Assembly: GCA_029933275.1 (NCBI GenBank)
Contig: JAOZOM010000014.1
Coordinates: forward strand, 1 to 16,679
DNA: 16,679 nt
Direction: 5' to 3'
Source: Anaerolineales bacterium
GTDB taxonomy: Bacteria > Chloroflexota > Anaerolineae > Anaerolineales > Villigracilaceae
Part shown: positions 1 to 8,446 of the stretch, in pieces
Numbering within the stretch: the stretch's first letter is position 1
How the letters are laid out: each line of letters starts with the position of its first letter
Program-made: the position numbers and the translations under genes
Notes under the pieces: generated by a model
Databases searched by the model: none
What the model saw: the letters and a program-made list of their open reading frames with translations, nothing else
What the model was told of the DNA's origin: nothing

Positions 1-2
1 AA

Positions 3-197
3 CGCTCGCGACCCAAACCTGCTTCCGCCAAAGAATCAAAATACCGGATGGGAACCCGAATCCGCCACCCCGAATTCGGTGAGGGGATTATCCTCAATAC
101 CAAAGCCCAAGACGGCGATGAAATCATTACCATCGTCTTCGAAAGCGTAGGGATTAAGCGTCTAGCCGCGAGCATAACGAAATTGGAAAATATTTAA
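3..197 (+). CDS. pcrA: C-terminal end of PcrA/UvrD-type ATP-dependent DNA helicase (partial, 5' end outside window)
   Basis: Frame 3 is open from the window edge to a TAA at 195-197 and gives about 64 residues. The pattern R-x-G-T-R-I-R-H-P-E-F-G-E-G, followed by an acidic stretch, V-F, G-I-K-R-L and a final K-L-E-N-I, matches the small Tudor-like domain that ends PcrA/UvrD superfamily 1A helicases. In characterised PcrA that domain contacts RNA polymerase. The linker before it (R-S-R-P-K-P-A-S-A-K) is the usual basic, disordered tether. The helicase motifs lie upstream of the window and cannot be checked, so PcrA versus UvrD is a naming choice. The next gene begins 10 nt downstream, which suggests read-through transcription into the glycan genes. 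Confidence 0.85.
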   Translation, partial: RSRPKPASAKESKYRMGTRIRHPEFGEGIILNTKAQDGDEIITIVFESVGIKRLAASITKLENI

Positions 198-207
198 GGG
201 AGAAATA

Positions 208-1437
208 GTGAAATATGCTTTTCCTCGTGTTATCAAAGCCAATAGAGGCGATCTAGCCAGTCGTTGGGCATTACTCAATGCTTTGAATCAAATAGAGGGG
301 AATGATTTTTTTGTTTTTGCTCACTTAAGGGAAGATATTCCTCCCTTTATCAACGATTTTATCCCCTATGGACCTCTGCGAAATGCGCTTTTAACACGCA
401 AAGGCTGGCGAGCTCTCAGAAAATCAGATGTGGTGATTTGGGGAGTCGGCTTAGACCTCCAAGACGATTCCAGCCTAATGCGATTAAGCTATCTGCTCAT
501 TTTATATACCTTTTATCGTCTCTTTGGCTTAGAAATTTGGAGTCTTTTTCAGGGGGCGGGACCGATCGAGACTCCTGTAGGTCGTTATTTGGCGCGACAA
601 GTTTTAAAACGAGTAAATACCTTTGTGGCAAGAGACCCGCAATCATTGGCTCTTGTGCAAAAGTTATCAACAGAGTCAAAGACCAAAACCTATCTAGGAC
701 ATGATGCCATTTTCTTCTCCGGCTTAGAGAAAGAGTTGGATAAAGTTGGGATTGAAGAAAGAAAATGGATTGAAGAAATCACCGAAGATGCACCGCTCGT
801 GATTGCTTTTAATATCCGTCAATGGTTTCATTTTTCTTCTAGTTTTCTCCCCTATCAATTCTCAAAAGAAAAATACCGCGCCCGTTCTGAAAATAAAATG
901 CAAGAACTGGTCAATGCCGCAAGGCAAGCTGTGCGTTTTCTGAACATAAAATATCACGCTCGCGTTTTGCTGATTTCCGCCTATCAACCAAATATCGAAG
1001 AGTGGGAAGATGACCTTCCGTGGCTTCAAGCAGTTGCAGAGGGTTTAGAACCCGATGACGATGTGATTTTGATTGACCGAAAATTAACTTTACCCGCATA
1101 CTTTCTGCTCATGTCCCGTTTAGATTTGGTGATTGGGATGCGCTTGCACACCGCTTTAATCGCGTTGCGTTTTGGTGTTCCCGCAATCAATCTGAGTTAT
1201 ACCCTTAAGGGCGGGAGTATTCTCTCACATCTTGGTTTGCCTGAATACCTTTTAGAGATTAACGACTTCTTGAAATCACCCGAAAATCTGGAAGATAAAA
1301 TTGCATCTATCTTGAAAAATTTACTCAAAGAAAAAGAAAAAACATCCGCCGCGGCAAAATTGGCTATTAAGAAAAACGAAAAAATGCTCAGACAACTTTT
1401 TCTAGCAAAAGATACTCATCCAACAGAAAGGATATAA
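208..1437 (+). CDS. Polysaccharide pyruvyl transferase family protein
   Basis: This 409-residue cytosolic protein resembles the polysaccharide pyruvyl transferase family (CsaB/WcaK-like), which adds ketal pyruvate from phosphoenolpyruvate to sugars of surface glycans. Family landmarks are N-R-G-D-L-A-S at 12-18 (the N-x-GD motif), W-G-V-G at 78-81, G-A-G-P-I at 116-120, A-R-D at 141-143 and the strong G-M-R-L-H-T-A block at 310-316, followed by F-G-V-P-A-I-N. The length is normal. It starts at GTG 208, preceded by AAGGGAGA at 196-203. It follows the helicase gene by 10 nt and precedes the flippase-like gene by 22 nt. Some family members have other roles (for example colanic-acid proteins of unknown chemistry), so the pyruvyl donor is known of the family, not shown here. 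Confidence 0.85.
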   Translation: MKYAFPRVIKANRGDLASRWALLNALNQIEGNDFFVFAHLREDIPPFINDFIPYGPLRNALLTRKGWRALRKSDVVIWGVGLDLQDDSSLMRLSYLLILYTFYRLFGLEIWSLFQGAGPIETPVGRYLARQVLKRVNTFVARDPQSLALVQKLSTESKTKTYLGHDAIFFSGLEKELDKVGIEERKWIEEITEDAPLVIAFNIRQWFHFSSSFLPYQFSKEKYRARSENKMQELVNAARQAVRFLNIKYHARVLLISAYQPNIEEWEDDLPWLQAVAEGLEPDDDVILIDRKLTLPAYFLLMSRLDLVIGMRLHTALIALRFGVPAINLSYTLKGGSILSHLGLPEYLLEINDFLKSPENLEDKIASILKNLLKEKEKTSAAAKLAIKKNEKMLRQLFLAKDTHPTERI

Positions 1438-1459
1438 TTCAACGACAAAGCATTATTCA

Positions 1460-2494
1460 ATGCCTACATTTAAAGAGTTGCAAATTCTTATGATAGAAAA
1501 ACTTCGCAAATTAAGCCTTTGGAATATCGTTAAATTTTTATTAGCTATTGGCTTAGTAATTTTTGTCGTTAAAAAGACAGATTTCGCGCAAATAATACTT
1601 CTAAGCAAACGTCTATCGTGGACATGGCTTAGTTTCCGCGCGATATTTTTTATCATACTTATAGTATTAAAATCCTTCCAATACTATTCTCTAATCGGTG
1701 GCGTACATTATAAAGATGTTCTCAACGTAGTTGTTTGGCAGAATGCGATCTCAAATTTTATTTCCAACAGTGCCGGAATCGCCTCCTATATGACCATGCT
1801 AAAAGCCGAGCAAAACGTTAAATTAACGCGCTCTGGCTTTACCTTCGTGATTGTCAAATTTGGCGATTTATTAACCATTTGTCTCTATCTCATTTTTTCG
1901 GCAATCGTAGTTTGGAATCAAATCCAACCTTTGCAAAGTTTGACCATTCTTTTGGTTCTTGGCATTTTATCGGGATTAGGGATATTTCTAATCACCATTT
2001 TATTAAGAGAACGCTTTGTAAATTTTGTAGAACGTATTCTAGCGTGGTTAAAATTAGATCGTTTTTCTTTGGTTTCACGCGGTTTAGAGATGCTACGCTC
2101 TCTAGCGGAGGAGAATCAACAAGTCATTTTTTCTCTATTGCGAACAGGGATATTTACCTCGCTAATCTATATGAGCGCAACGATGGTCTACGCCTATACA
2201 ATTATCGGGATATTCGACCTTCCAATCGGGATATGGTCATCCATTTATATTACAACGCTTCTCCAGTTGGTTTCCTTTGTCCCGATTCAGGTCTTGGGCG
2301 GCTTAGGTGTTTCTGACCTGACAATGGTATATTTATTTGGCATATTTGGAATCTCTCAAGCAGAAATGTCGGCTATATCTTTGGGCGTACGCGCCCTCTT
2401 TTACACGATGAATGCCCTAATGTTACTTTATATCCCCATAAACGCCCTGATTCAAAAGAAAAAACGCAAGGATTATTCAAATGCAAGCGAATAG
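1460..2494 (+). CDS. LPG-synthase transmembrane (flippase-like) domain integral membrane protein
   Basis: A 344-residue polytopic protein of the lysylphosphatidylglycerol synthase TM family (MprF flippase-like part, also known as UPF0104), without the catalytic aminoacyl-transfer domain. Hydrophobic segments lie near 23-37, 58-76, 125-151, 160-182, 224-250, 258-278 and 309-330. The family motif near the C-terminal membrane part is visible as V-P-I-Q-V-L-G-G-L-G-V-S-D at 274-286. R311 is the conserved Arg that follows. Stand-alone proteins of this kind often sit with glycosyltransferase genes and are thought to move lipid-linked sugars or lipids. Neither ATG 1460 nor the in-frame ATG 1490 (Met11) has a clear Shine-Dalgarno site. 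Met11 starts closer to the first membrane segment and may be the true start. The end overlaps the next gene by 14 nt. Confidence 0.8.
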   Translation: MPTFKELQILMIEKLRKLSLWNIVKFLLAIGLVIFVVKKTDFAQIILLSKRLSWTWLSFRAIFFIILIVLKSFQYYSLIGGVHYKDVLNVVVWQNAISNFISNSAGIASYMTMLKAEQNVKLTRSGFTFVIVKFGDLLTICLYLIFSAIVVWNQIQPLQSLTILLVLGILSGLGIFLITILLRERFVNFVERILAWLKLDRFSLVSRGLEMLRSLAEENQQVIFSLLRTGIFTSLIYMSATMVYAYTIIGIFDLPIGIWSSIYITTLLQLVSFVPIQVLGGLGVSDLTMVYLFGIFGISQAEMSAISLGVRALFYTMNALMLLYIPINALIQKKKRKDYSNASE

Positions 2495-4568
2495 AAAAGA
2501 AATGGCAAAGAAAATCGGTGCGTTCCTCCTCTTCACTGCTTTATTTTATGCTCTTGCCCTTGAACTCTACGAAATCGCATGGGGAACCGGTAATCGGTTT
2601 GGCGAATTTTCCCTGAAATGGGGCGTAGGCTTTGCGCTCTCGCTCATCTTCTTATTTTCTTTGCTCCTTCTCTTAGGGCTATTGCTTTGGAAGAAAAACA
2701 CGCTAGAACCGTTCTTTGCGCAGATTATCAGCCTCCGCCAAAAACTAACTTTCCTTCGCTGGATATTAGCCCTTCTTCTTCTCATTCTGCCGATTTATTT
2801 TCTACAATATACTTTATGGGGGCTGGTTTTCTCAGGCATTTATTTCAGATTATTTCTTTGGCTACTTCTTACCCTCATCTTGGGTATTCTCTTCACTCAA
2901 GATGAATATCACTTAATCTCTTGGCATCCTTTTTTAGCAAGTCTTCTCTTTACAAGCACAAGTTTTACCCTCGCGAGCGTTTTTTCCTTCGTCTCCGCCT
3001 ATCCCTTCAATCTCTACTGGTCAGACGGCAACCGTATCTGGGATTATTCTCTCCTCTTTGGTCGCCGATTCTACAACTATCCCGCCGACCAACCCATTGA
3101 AGCCCTTATTTCTACGGGCAGGCAATTTGTCTGGGGGATTCCTTTCCTCCTTCCACATCCCACCATCTTTATCAGCCGCCTGTGGAGCGCGATCGTCCTT
3201 TCCCTCCCTTACGCCCTTTTCGGATGGATTCTTTTTCGAGATCCGAAAGCAAAAAAGACAATGTGGATTCTCCTAGGCATTTGGACTTTTCTCTTCCTCA
3301 ACCAAGGTCCCATTTACACACCACTTGTCCTCAGTGCGATTTTGGTTGCCATAGCTTGGGGACGTCCCCTCTGGCTGGCGATGCTTCTCCTCGCGATATC
3401 CGGCTATTATGCGGGAGCGACGCGCTTTACCTGGATGTTTGCTCCCGCTATATGGGCTGGGATGCTGGAGTTGAGCGGAATCCCGTTAAAAAAAGACTCT
3501 CGTCTCACAGCTAAGGATTGGAAAAGAGCCACCGCAATATCTCTGGCGGGACTCTCCTCTTGGTATCTTGCGCCCATTGTCAAAATATTCAGCGAAACCG
3601 TTTCATCCGAAGGTGCGGTCGCCTTTGCCGGTAATACCGCTTTCAAGCAAACCCTCCTTTGGTATCGTCTGTTCCCCAACGACACCTACCCCGAAGGGAT
3701 TTTGGGTGGCTTACTTATCGCCATCTTGCCCCTAATTATTCTCATCGTCTATTTATTAAGGAAAAAATACTGGAAACCTTCCTTTTGGCAAAAACTCGCG
3801 ATATTTGGGTCTTTACTCGTCCTCCTAATTGTTGGGCTAATTATCAGCACAAAGATTGGTGGCGGGAATAACCTACACAATCTCGATATGTTCCTCATCA
3901 CCCTAATTTTTGTCGCCGCGATCGCGTGGAAAAACGGAGGCAGGCAATGGGTCAAAGAATCAGAAAACACACCGCTCTGGATTAAAATCACGCTCTTTCT
4001 CCTCATCGCATTGCCGACTTTTTCCTCGCTGTCCAATATCTCTCCAAATATATCTCTATCTGAATCCGAACTTTTAATAGTAAAAACGCTTACCGATTAC
4101 GATTTACTCACCAGTCCACCTATCGAAAAACTACCCTCTGATGAAGAAATCCAAAAAGCGTTGGGTTATATAAGTGAAACGGCAGAACTCGCTGATGTGC
4201 AAGGGGAAGTCCTCTTCATGGATTTGCGCCAATTGCTCACCTTTGGCTATGTTCCCAAAATCCGCCTTGTGCCAGAATACGAAAAAAAGATGATGATGAA
4301 CGAAGCAATGGCAAATAATTCGACTTATTTTCAACCCTACTACGAAGACCTTGCAAATCATCGTTTTAGCCTCATCGTCACCGAGCCGCTTAAAATCGCA
4401 CTTAAAAACAAAGAGGGCGTTTTTGCCGAAGAAAGCGATGCGTGGACAAAATGGGTTGCCGCACCAACCCTCTGTTTTTATGAACCGCTTAAAACTTTCA
4501 AGTCAGTTTATGCTCAACTTCTTGTTCCGCGTGAAGAACCCCTCGATTGTTCTACCTACCTACCGTGA
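2481..4568 (+). CDS. Large polytopic membrane protein, possible GT-C-type glycosyltransferase
   Basis: I do not recognise a named family. The 695-residue product has many hydrophobic segments (near 12-30, 46-69, 92-110, 112-138, 149-172, 226-252, 262-274, 278-312, 316-330 and several between 350 and 520), then a soluble C-terminal part from about 525. The segment near 179-197, N-L-Y-W-S-D-G-N-R-I-W-D-Y, with acidic residues just after a membrane segment, recalls the acidic first-loop motif of GT-C enzymes that use lipid-phosphate sugars. This is inference only. Its place between a flippase-like gene and a GT39-like gene supports a role in extracytoplasmic glycan assembly. Start ATG 2481 is favoured by AAGGA at 2468-2472 (8-nt spacer); it lies inside the preceding gene, suggesting translational coupling. 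Met8 is an alternative start. Confidence 0.6.
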   Translation: MQANRKEMAKKIGAFLLFTALFYALALELYEIAWGTGNRFGEFSLKWGVGFALSLIFLFSLLLLLGLLLWKKNTLEPFFAQIISLRQKLTFLRWILALLLLILPIYFLQYTLWGLVFSGIYFRLFLWLLLTLILGILFTQDEYHLISWHPFLASLLFTSTSFTLASVFSFVSAYPFNLYWSDGNRIWDYSLLFGRRFYNYPADQPIEALISTGRQFVWGIPFLLPHPTIFISRLWSAIVLSLPYALFGWILFRDPKAKKTMWILLGIWTFLFLNQGPIYTPLVLSAILVAIAWGRPLWLAMLLLAISGYYAGATRFTWMFAPAIWAGMLELSGIPLKKDSRLTAKDWKRATAISLAGLSSWYLAPIVKIFSETVSSEGAVAFAGNTAFKQTLLWYRLFPNDTYPEGILGGLLIAILPLIILIVYLLRKKYWKPSFWQKLAIFGSLLVLLIVGLIISTKIGGGNNLHNLDMFLITLIFVAAIAWKNGGRQWVKESENTPLWIKITLFLLIALPTFSSLSNISPNISLSESELLIVKTLTDYDLLTSPPIEKLPSDEEIQKALGYISETAELADVQGEVLFMDLRQLLTFGYVPKIRLVPEYEKKMMMNEAMANNSTYFQPYYEDLANHRFSLIVTEPLKIALKNKEGVFAEESDAWTKWVAAPTLCFYEPLKTFKSVYAQLLVPREEPLDCSTYLP

Positions 4569-4584
4569 AGTGCGCTTAACCTAA

Positions 4585-6216
4585 ATGATGAATTTTTCCA
4601 CATTCTTCCAAAAACACGAAAAATGGATTCCGCTTCTCTTGGCATTCTTTTTTATCATCCTAACTGCCTCTGGTTTAGCAACCATGCACAACCCGGACGA
4701 GTTGGTGCATCGCGTGTCCAATGCCTTAGAGGGAAGATGGGCATTTGACGAAACAAATTTCGACTACCCCTCCCTGCCCAAATACACGATGTTTGGCGTT
4801 GGAAAAATCGCCTACTCTCTCGGTTATGCAGATGACTTCAAAACCATCGCTCGTTTCCTCTCCGTCCTTTTGGGCGCGGGGACAATTTATCTCGTCTATT
4901 GGACAACCAGAAATCTCGGTGGGAGCGTGCTTACAAGCGCGGTCGCTTCGTTCTTCTTATTGTCGAACGATGTTTTTTCGATTAATTCTCGCTTTGCCCA
5001 CAACGACCTTTATCTGACCTTTTTCTTAACGCTCACGCTTTATTTCTTAATCTTATACGGCAAAAAAATGCAGAGGGGCTGGTTTTATGCGGCGTTTTTC
5101 TCTGTCGGCTTGGCGGCATCAAGTAAATATAACGGTGGCGTTTTTATTCTTTTACCTCTCCTTCTCTTTTTATTCGGCGAAGGAAAAAAACTTTTTCAAG
5201 AAAAATTGCGTAGCCTTGAAATTTTATTTATTGGAATCATCTTGAGTTTTCTCGGCTTCGCATTGGGAACGCCCAAAGCCCTACTCTGGATGTCTTTCTA
5301 CTTCAAGAGAATGTTGCCCGCCCTTTCACACCATGCCAGCTATGGCAAAACTTCAGAAAGTGTCGTGGGCATTATCGGACAAGGGGATGTTTTTCGTACT
5401 GCGCTCGGCACACCGATTTTTCTGCTCTTTTTGGCAGCATTTCTCTACTTTTTCGTGGTCATTGCAAAACACCAACGCATTTTTGGCGCAAAAGAATCTC
5501 CTCCTGAAAAATATAAGCTAATTTCTATTCTCTTGCTGGCTATCATCATTTTCGATTTGCCGATTATGGCTTCTTATAATTATCAGCCACGTTTCTTTTT
5601 GCCGATCATCTCCTTTTTTGCGATTCTTAGCGCACTTTTTATCGAGGAAGTACACAGTTTAATTAGGCAAAGCAAATATAAAAAATACAACTTCCTTCTT
5701 CCCGCTCTTGTGGGATTAATCCTCTTCTTCTCTTTCTTGCGCGTGATTAGCGTTCGGCTTCTTCTTGAAAATGACCCGCGTATCGCCGCGAGTGAATTTG
5801 TTACCACTCTCCCCGAGGGGACAAATTTAGAATATACAATGTATCCACCTGAGATTCCTTTAGAGCATTTCGCTAGCGAATACTCCTACCCAATTTTCTT
5901 TACGAAATTTGAAGGGCAAGAAGTCCCCGAAGTGGGGTTCGGTAAACCTTATAAAAAATTCAATGAGGGGGAAGAAGGATTACTCAAGCGAGAGAATGAT
6001 TATTTTGTGATAGATAGTTTTACTTATGCGCGTTGTGAAAAAGAGATTGTTTACAAAACCAATCCTCTTGAATGTGATTTTTTCGCCCGTCTTTTGTCAG
6101 GAAAAAGTACCTACTATGAGCTAATCGGCGATTTTAACTATAGTCTCCCGCCCTATTTACCCCAAATCCAAATAGCCTTTGTGAATCCTGAGATTCAGAT
6201 TTTTCAACGAAAGTGA
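4585..6216 (+). CDS. GT39/PMT-like (ArnT-related) membrane glycosyltransferase
   Basis: A 543-residue multi-pass protein with the layout of dolichyl- or undecaprenyl-phosphate sugar transferases of the PMT_2/GT39 type. After the first membrane segment (about 13-32) comes H-N-P-D-E-L-V-H at 35-42, whose D38-E39 pair matches the catalytic/metal-binding acidic motif of the first outer loop. It is followed by F-D-Y-P-S-L-P-K-Y, the usual aromatic-rich partner region. Further landmarks are R-F-A-H-N-D-L-Y near 138 and A-S-S-K-Y-N-G-G near 178, both typical of this family. The last ~140 residues after the final membrane segment form a soluble domain. It follows the previous gene by 16 nt and precedes radC by 7 nt. 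There is no clear ribosome binding site; ATG 4588 is an equally possible start. The acceptor cannot be read from the sequence. Confidence 0.8.
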   Translation: MMNFSTFFQKHEKWIPLLLAFFFIILTASGLATMHNPDELVHRVSNALEGRWAFDETNFDYPSLPKYTMFGVGKIAYSLGYADDFKTIARFLSVLLGAGTIYLVYWTTRNLGGSVLTSAVASFFLLSNDVFSINSRFAHNDLYLTFFLTLTLYFLILYGKKMQRGWFYAAFFSVGLAASSKYNGGVFILLPLLLFLFGEGKKLFQEKLRSLEILFIGIILSFLGFALGTPKALLWMSFYFKRMLPALSHHASYGKTSESVVGIIGQGDVFRTALGTPIFLLFLAAFLYFFVVIAKHQRIFGAKESPPEKYKLISILLLAIIIFDLPIMASYNYQPRFFLPIISFFAILSALFIEEVHSLIRQSKYKKYNFLLPALVGLILFFSFLRVISVRLLLENDPRIAASEFVTTLPEGTNLEYTMYPPEIPLEHFASEYSYPIFFTKFEGQEVPEVGFGKPYKKFNEGEEGLLKRENDYFVIDSFTYARCEKEIVYKTNPLECDFFARLLSGKSTYYELIGDFNYSLPPYLPQIQIAFVNPEIQIFQRK

Positions 6217-6223
6217 GCAAACC

Positions 6224-6910
6224 ATGCCCTCCTATCGAATAGCAGATCTCCCCGCCGATGACCGCCCTCGTGAGCGACTTGCCAAGTTGGGCGCACAAGC
6301 CCTCAGTTCAGCGGAGTTAATCGCGATTTTATTGCGCGTGGGCGTGTCGGGAGAGAGTGCCATCCAAATGGGACAACGCTTATTACAAAATTTGAATGGA
6401 TTAAGTGGACTGCATCGAGCTTCTTTTGACGAACTCTGTGCTCAACACGGAATTGGGGAAGCCAAAGCCGCACAAATCAAAGCCGCGATTGAGCTTGGTC
6501 GCCGTTTAATGCTCGAATCTCCCGAAGAACGCCCCACGATTAACAGCCCAGCCGAAGCCGCGGCTCTGGTTCAATATGAGATGAGCGCATTGGCAAAAGA
6601 AGAAATGCGCGTTATCTTGCTCAATACGCGCAATAGCGTGATGGATATTGTTACGGTCGCACACGGTTCGTTAAATGCCGCCCAAATGCGAATTGGCGAA
6701 ATCTTTACCCCCGCTGTGCGGAAAAATGCCGCGGCGTTGATTGCCATCCATAATCACCCTAGCGGAGACCCGAAACCGAGTCCCAACGACGTGGCGATTA
6801 CGCGCGCGATGATCGAAGCGGGGAAACTCCTCGACATTGAAGTGCTAGACCATTTGATTATTGGATTGGGGAAATATATCTCGTTGAAAGAAAAGAAGTT
6901 GGGCTTTTAA
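6224..6910 (+). CDS. radC: RadC family JAMM/MPN-domain protein
   Basis: This 228-residue product has the usual RadC length and order. The N-terminal region (D-R-P-R-E-R-L, L-S-S-A-E-L-I-A-I-L-L) leads to a helix-hairpin-helix near 74-93 (G-I-G-E-A-K-A). The MPN domain then carries a complete JAMM zinc motif: E159 in G-E-I-F, H176-x-H178-P, S186 and D189. Family members are called DNA-repair proteins, but the biochemical role of chromosomal RadC is unsettled; an original link to recombination repair in E. coli has been questioned. It begins 7 nt after the glycosyltransferase stop, so it is probably co-transcribed. Its TAA (6908-6910) overlaps the stop codon of the opposing acylphosphatase gene. 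Confidence 0.93.
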   Translation: MPSYRIADLPADDRPRERLAKLGAQALSSAELIAILLRVGVSGESAIQMGQRLLQNLNGLSGLHRASFDELCAQHGIGEAKAAQIKAAIELGRRLMLESPEERPTINSPAEAAALVQYEMSALAKEEMRVILLNTRNSVMDIVTVAHGSLNAAQMRIGEIFTPAVRKNAAALIAIHNHPSGDPKPSPNDVAITRAMIEAGKLLDIEVLDHLIIGLGKYISLKEKKLGF

Positions 6911-6919
6911 AACCACTTC
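6895..6919 (-). terminator. Candidate intrinsic terminator for the minus-strand unit, inside the 3' end of radC
   Basis: GAAGT-T-GG (6895-6902) can pair with CCACTTC (6913-6919), giving seven pairs with one bulged T. Read on the minus strand the hairpin is followed by TTTTCTTTC, a U-rich tract as in intrinsic terminators. On the plus strand no T-tract follows. The structure spans both stop codons, so it would end the acylphosphatase transcript while lying within radC. The stem is short and the call is tentative. Confidence 0.35.
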
Positions 6920-7191
6920 ACTTGAAATTTCTTAAACTCCCTTCGGAACTCTCCCCACTCCACTTTAAATTTTCTAACTTCTGAAACACTCGGTCCCTTT
7001 TTGACTGCGAGCAAAAATGCCTCGAGGTCTTCACGAGTTCCTTCGGCGCGGGTTTCAACTTGGTCTCGCCCAACATTGCGTACCCAGCCGCTTAGGTTTC
7101 CTTTTTTTGCTTTTTGCGCCACAAAAGAGCGGAAACCAACTTGTTGTACGCGCCCCCAAACGCGGATATGAAGGCTGGCTTTTTCTTCCAT
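6907..7191 (-). CDS. acyP: Acylphosphatase
   Basis: This 94-residue protein matches the small acylphosphatase family, which hydrolyses carboxyl-phosphate bonds such as acetyl phosphate or 1,3-bisphosphoglycerate. The phosphate-binding loop is G-R-V-Q-Q-V-G-F-R (13-21) with the essential Arg21. The second motif, G-W-V-R-N (35-39), supplies Asn39, which positions the nucleophilic water. The usual glycine between the loop Q and V is Gln17 here, which is unusual. The start lies 2 nt after the stop of the peptidase gene, with AGGG-type sequence just upstream in that gene's end, so translation is probably coupled. The stop overlaps that of radC on the other strand. Confidence 0.92.
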   Translation of the reverse strand: MEEKASLHIRVWGRVQQVGFRSFVAQKAKKGNLSGWVRNVGRDQVETRAEGTREDLEAFLLAVKKGPSVSEVRKFKVEWGEFRREFKKFQVKWF

Positions 7192-7193
7192 CC

Positions 7194-8396
7194 CTATTTA
7201 GCCCTCCGCCTTAACGCCGAAATGCCAGAGAAGAGAGGGGCTGCAAGGAACAAAGCAAGTAAAAATAAGTAGGGAGCGAGAGAGCGAAAAGCTACTCCGA
7301 GCAAATTGGTTCCGAGAACAGATTCTTGCCAATTTGCATCCAGATAATCCAAAGATTTCCCAAAAACGCGCATTGTACCGGCATCGCAAGATAAGCCATC
7401 CGCATAGGCAAAAATCAGTTCATCTAATCCAGAAGAACCGTAATTGGCGTGTAGATAACGCGTAAAAGAAGTCGCTTCGGCATACGCTAAGAATGCTTGG
7501 GAGGCATCCCGTGGGAAGGGTTGACAAAGCGTAGAAATCGGAATGAGCGAAGTGTTTTCTACAGCACGCTCTAGGGCAAGTTGATAATCAGGGTTGGGAT
7601 ATAGCTCAGCAATCGAGGCAATTCCTTCCAAAAGCCAAGTGGGGAGACGATTGTAATTTTCGCCGACATGGCGATAGAGCAAAATATGCGCCAACTCATG
7701 CGGAATTTTCTGTTGCATCAAAATCTGCTGTTGCGAACTCGGCGCAATCGCCACAAAAACGATTCCCAACGCGGGGCTGGCATGTCCTGCTACCCAACTT
7801 TCTCCGCCCATAAAGAGCGCGTTTTGTAAATCGGTGGGTGAGGGGTAGATATAAATATCAATCAGTTCAGTCGAATCTACGGGGAAAAGCAGTTGGATAT
7901 TGCTCAAACCCTTGCGCGCCGCATCCAATGCCGCTAAGCCAAAAGCCTCATCGCCATCGCTCCAATGGATCCGAAGATTATTCTCATCGCGTGTTTGCCA
8001 ATCGAAACGATTATCGTTATAAGTGAAAAAATATTTTTCGCTGGTCTGGCTCGTCCCATTTTCTAAAGTGATTTGAAACCAATAAGAAATTCTCGCAAAG
8101 GGGCGGAGCAGATTTTTGCTGGCATCGTAAATATAGTTAATATGCCCTTCTTCATCAGCTATGAGCGAAATAACGCGAGTGTTTTCTTCATTTACATCAC
8201 GAAAAAGGAGCAAAATTTCTTTGATGGGATTGGCGGCTTTAATCTCGGCTGAAAAACGGATTTCCTCCCCAAACTGATGCTCAACTCGAACATCGGCGAA
8301 CTCGATTCCCTCCTGAGCCTGCGCTTGCCGCGTGAACCCGAAGAGGAGTGCTGTCAATAAAAGCAGATTGGTGAACGAGCGTAAGTTCTTCCCCAC
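7194..8396 (-). CDS. Secreted, membrane-anchored HExxH metallopeptidase (peptidase MA-like)
   Basis: This 400-residue protein begins with a Sec signal peptide (hydrophobic 9-20, A-Q-A cleavage site at 25-27). A beta-rich N-terminal region (about 30-128) resembles an extracytoplasmic immunoglobulin-like domain. The zinc motif is H-E-L-A-H at 233-237, and the downstream L-L-E-G-I-A at 255-260 supplies Glu258 as probable third ligand. This gluzincin layout matches the peptidase MA-like superfamily. A membrane segment at about 372-392 followed by R-R-R-A-K anchors the C-terminus with a positive cytosolic tail. The start is GTG, supported by a strong AGGAG (complement of 8404-8408) with a 7-nt spacer. 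It lies 50 nt downstream of the HEAT-repeat gene with no evident terminator between. Its substrate is unknown. Confidence 0.8.
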   Translation of the reverse strand: MGKNLRSFTNLLLLTALLFGFTRQAQAQEGIEFADVRVEHQFGEEIRFSAEIKAANPIKEILLLFRDVNEENTRVISLIADEEGHINYIYDASKNLLRPFARISYWFQITLENGTSQTSEKYFFTYNDNRFDWQTRDENNLRIHWSDGDEAFGLAALDAARKGLSNIQLLFPVDSTELIDIYIYPSPTDLQNALFMGGESWVAGHASPALGIVFVAIAPSSQQQILMQQKIPHELAHILLYRHVGENYNRLPTWLLEGIASIAELYPNPDYQLALERAVENTSLIPISTLCQPFPRDASQAFLAYAEATSFTRYLHANYGSSGLDELIFAYADGLSCDAGTMRVFGKSLDYLDANWQESVLGTNLLGVAFRSLAPYLFLLALFLAAPLFSGISALRRRAK

Positions 8397-8446
8397 AGGA
8401 ATTCTCCTTTATTTATCCGTAATTTGCGGATTGCTGCCGATAGAGT

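Noticed and set aside
1433..1438. TATAAT before the flippase-like gene as a promoter
   Set aside because: No acceptable -35 is found at 16-19 bases upstream, and the gene sits in a tight same-strand series.
1879..2316. 145-residue open frame inside the flippase-like gene
   Set aside because: It is an alternative-frame shadow with no ribosome site and no recognisable pattern.
8415..8431. ATCCG/CGGAT hairpin between the HEAT and peptidase genes as a terminator
   Set aside because: The stem has only five pairs and no T-tract follows on the minus strand.
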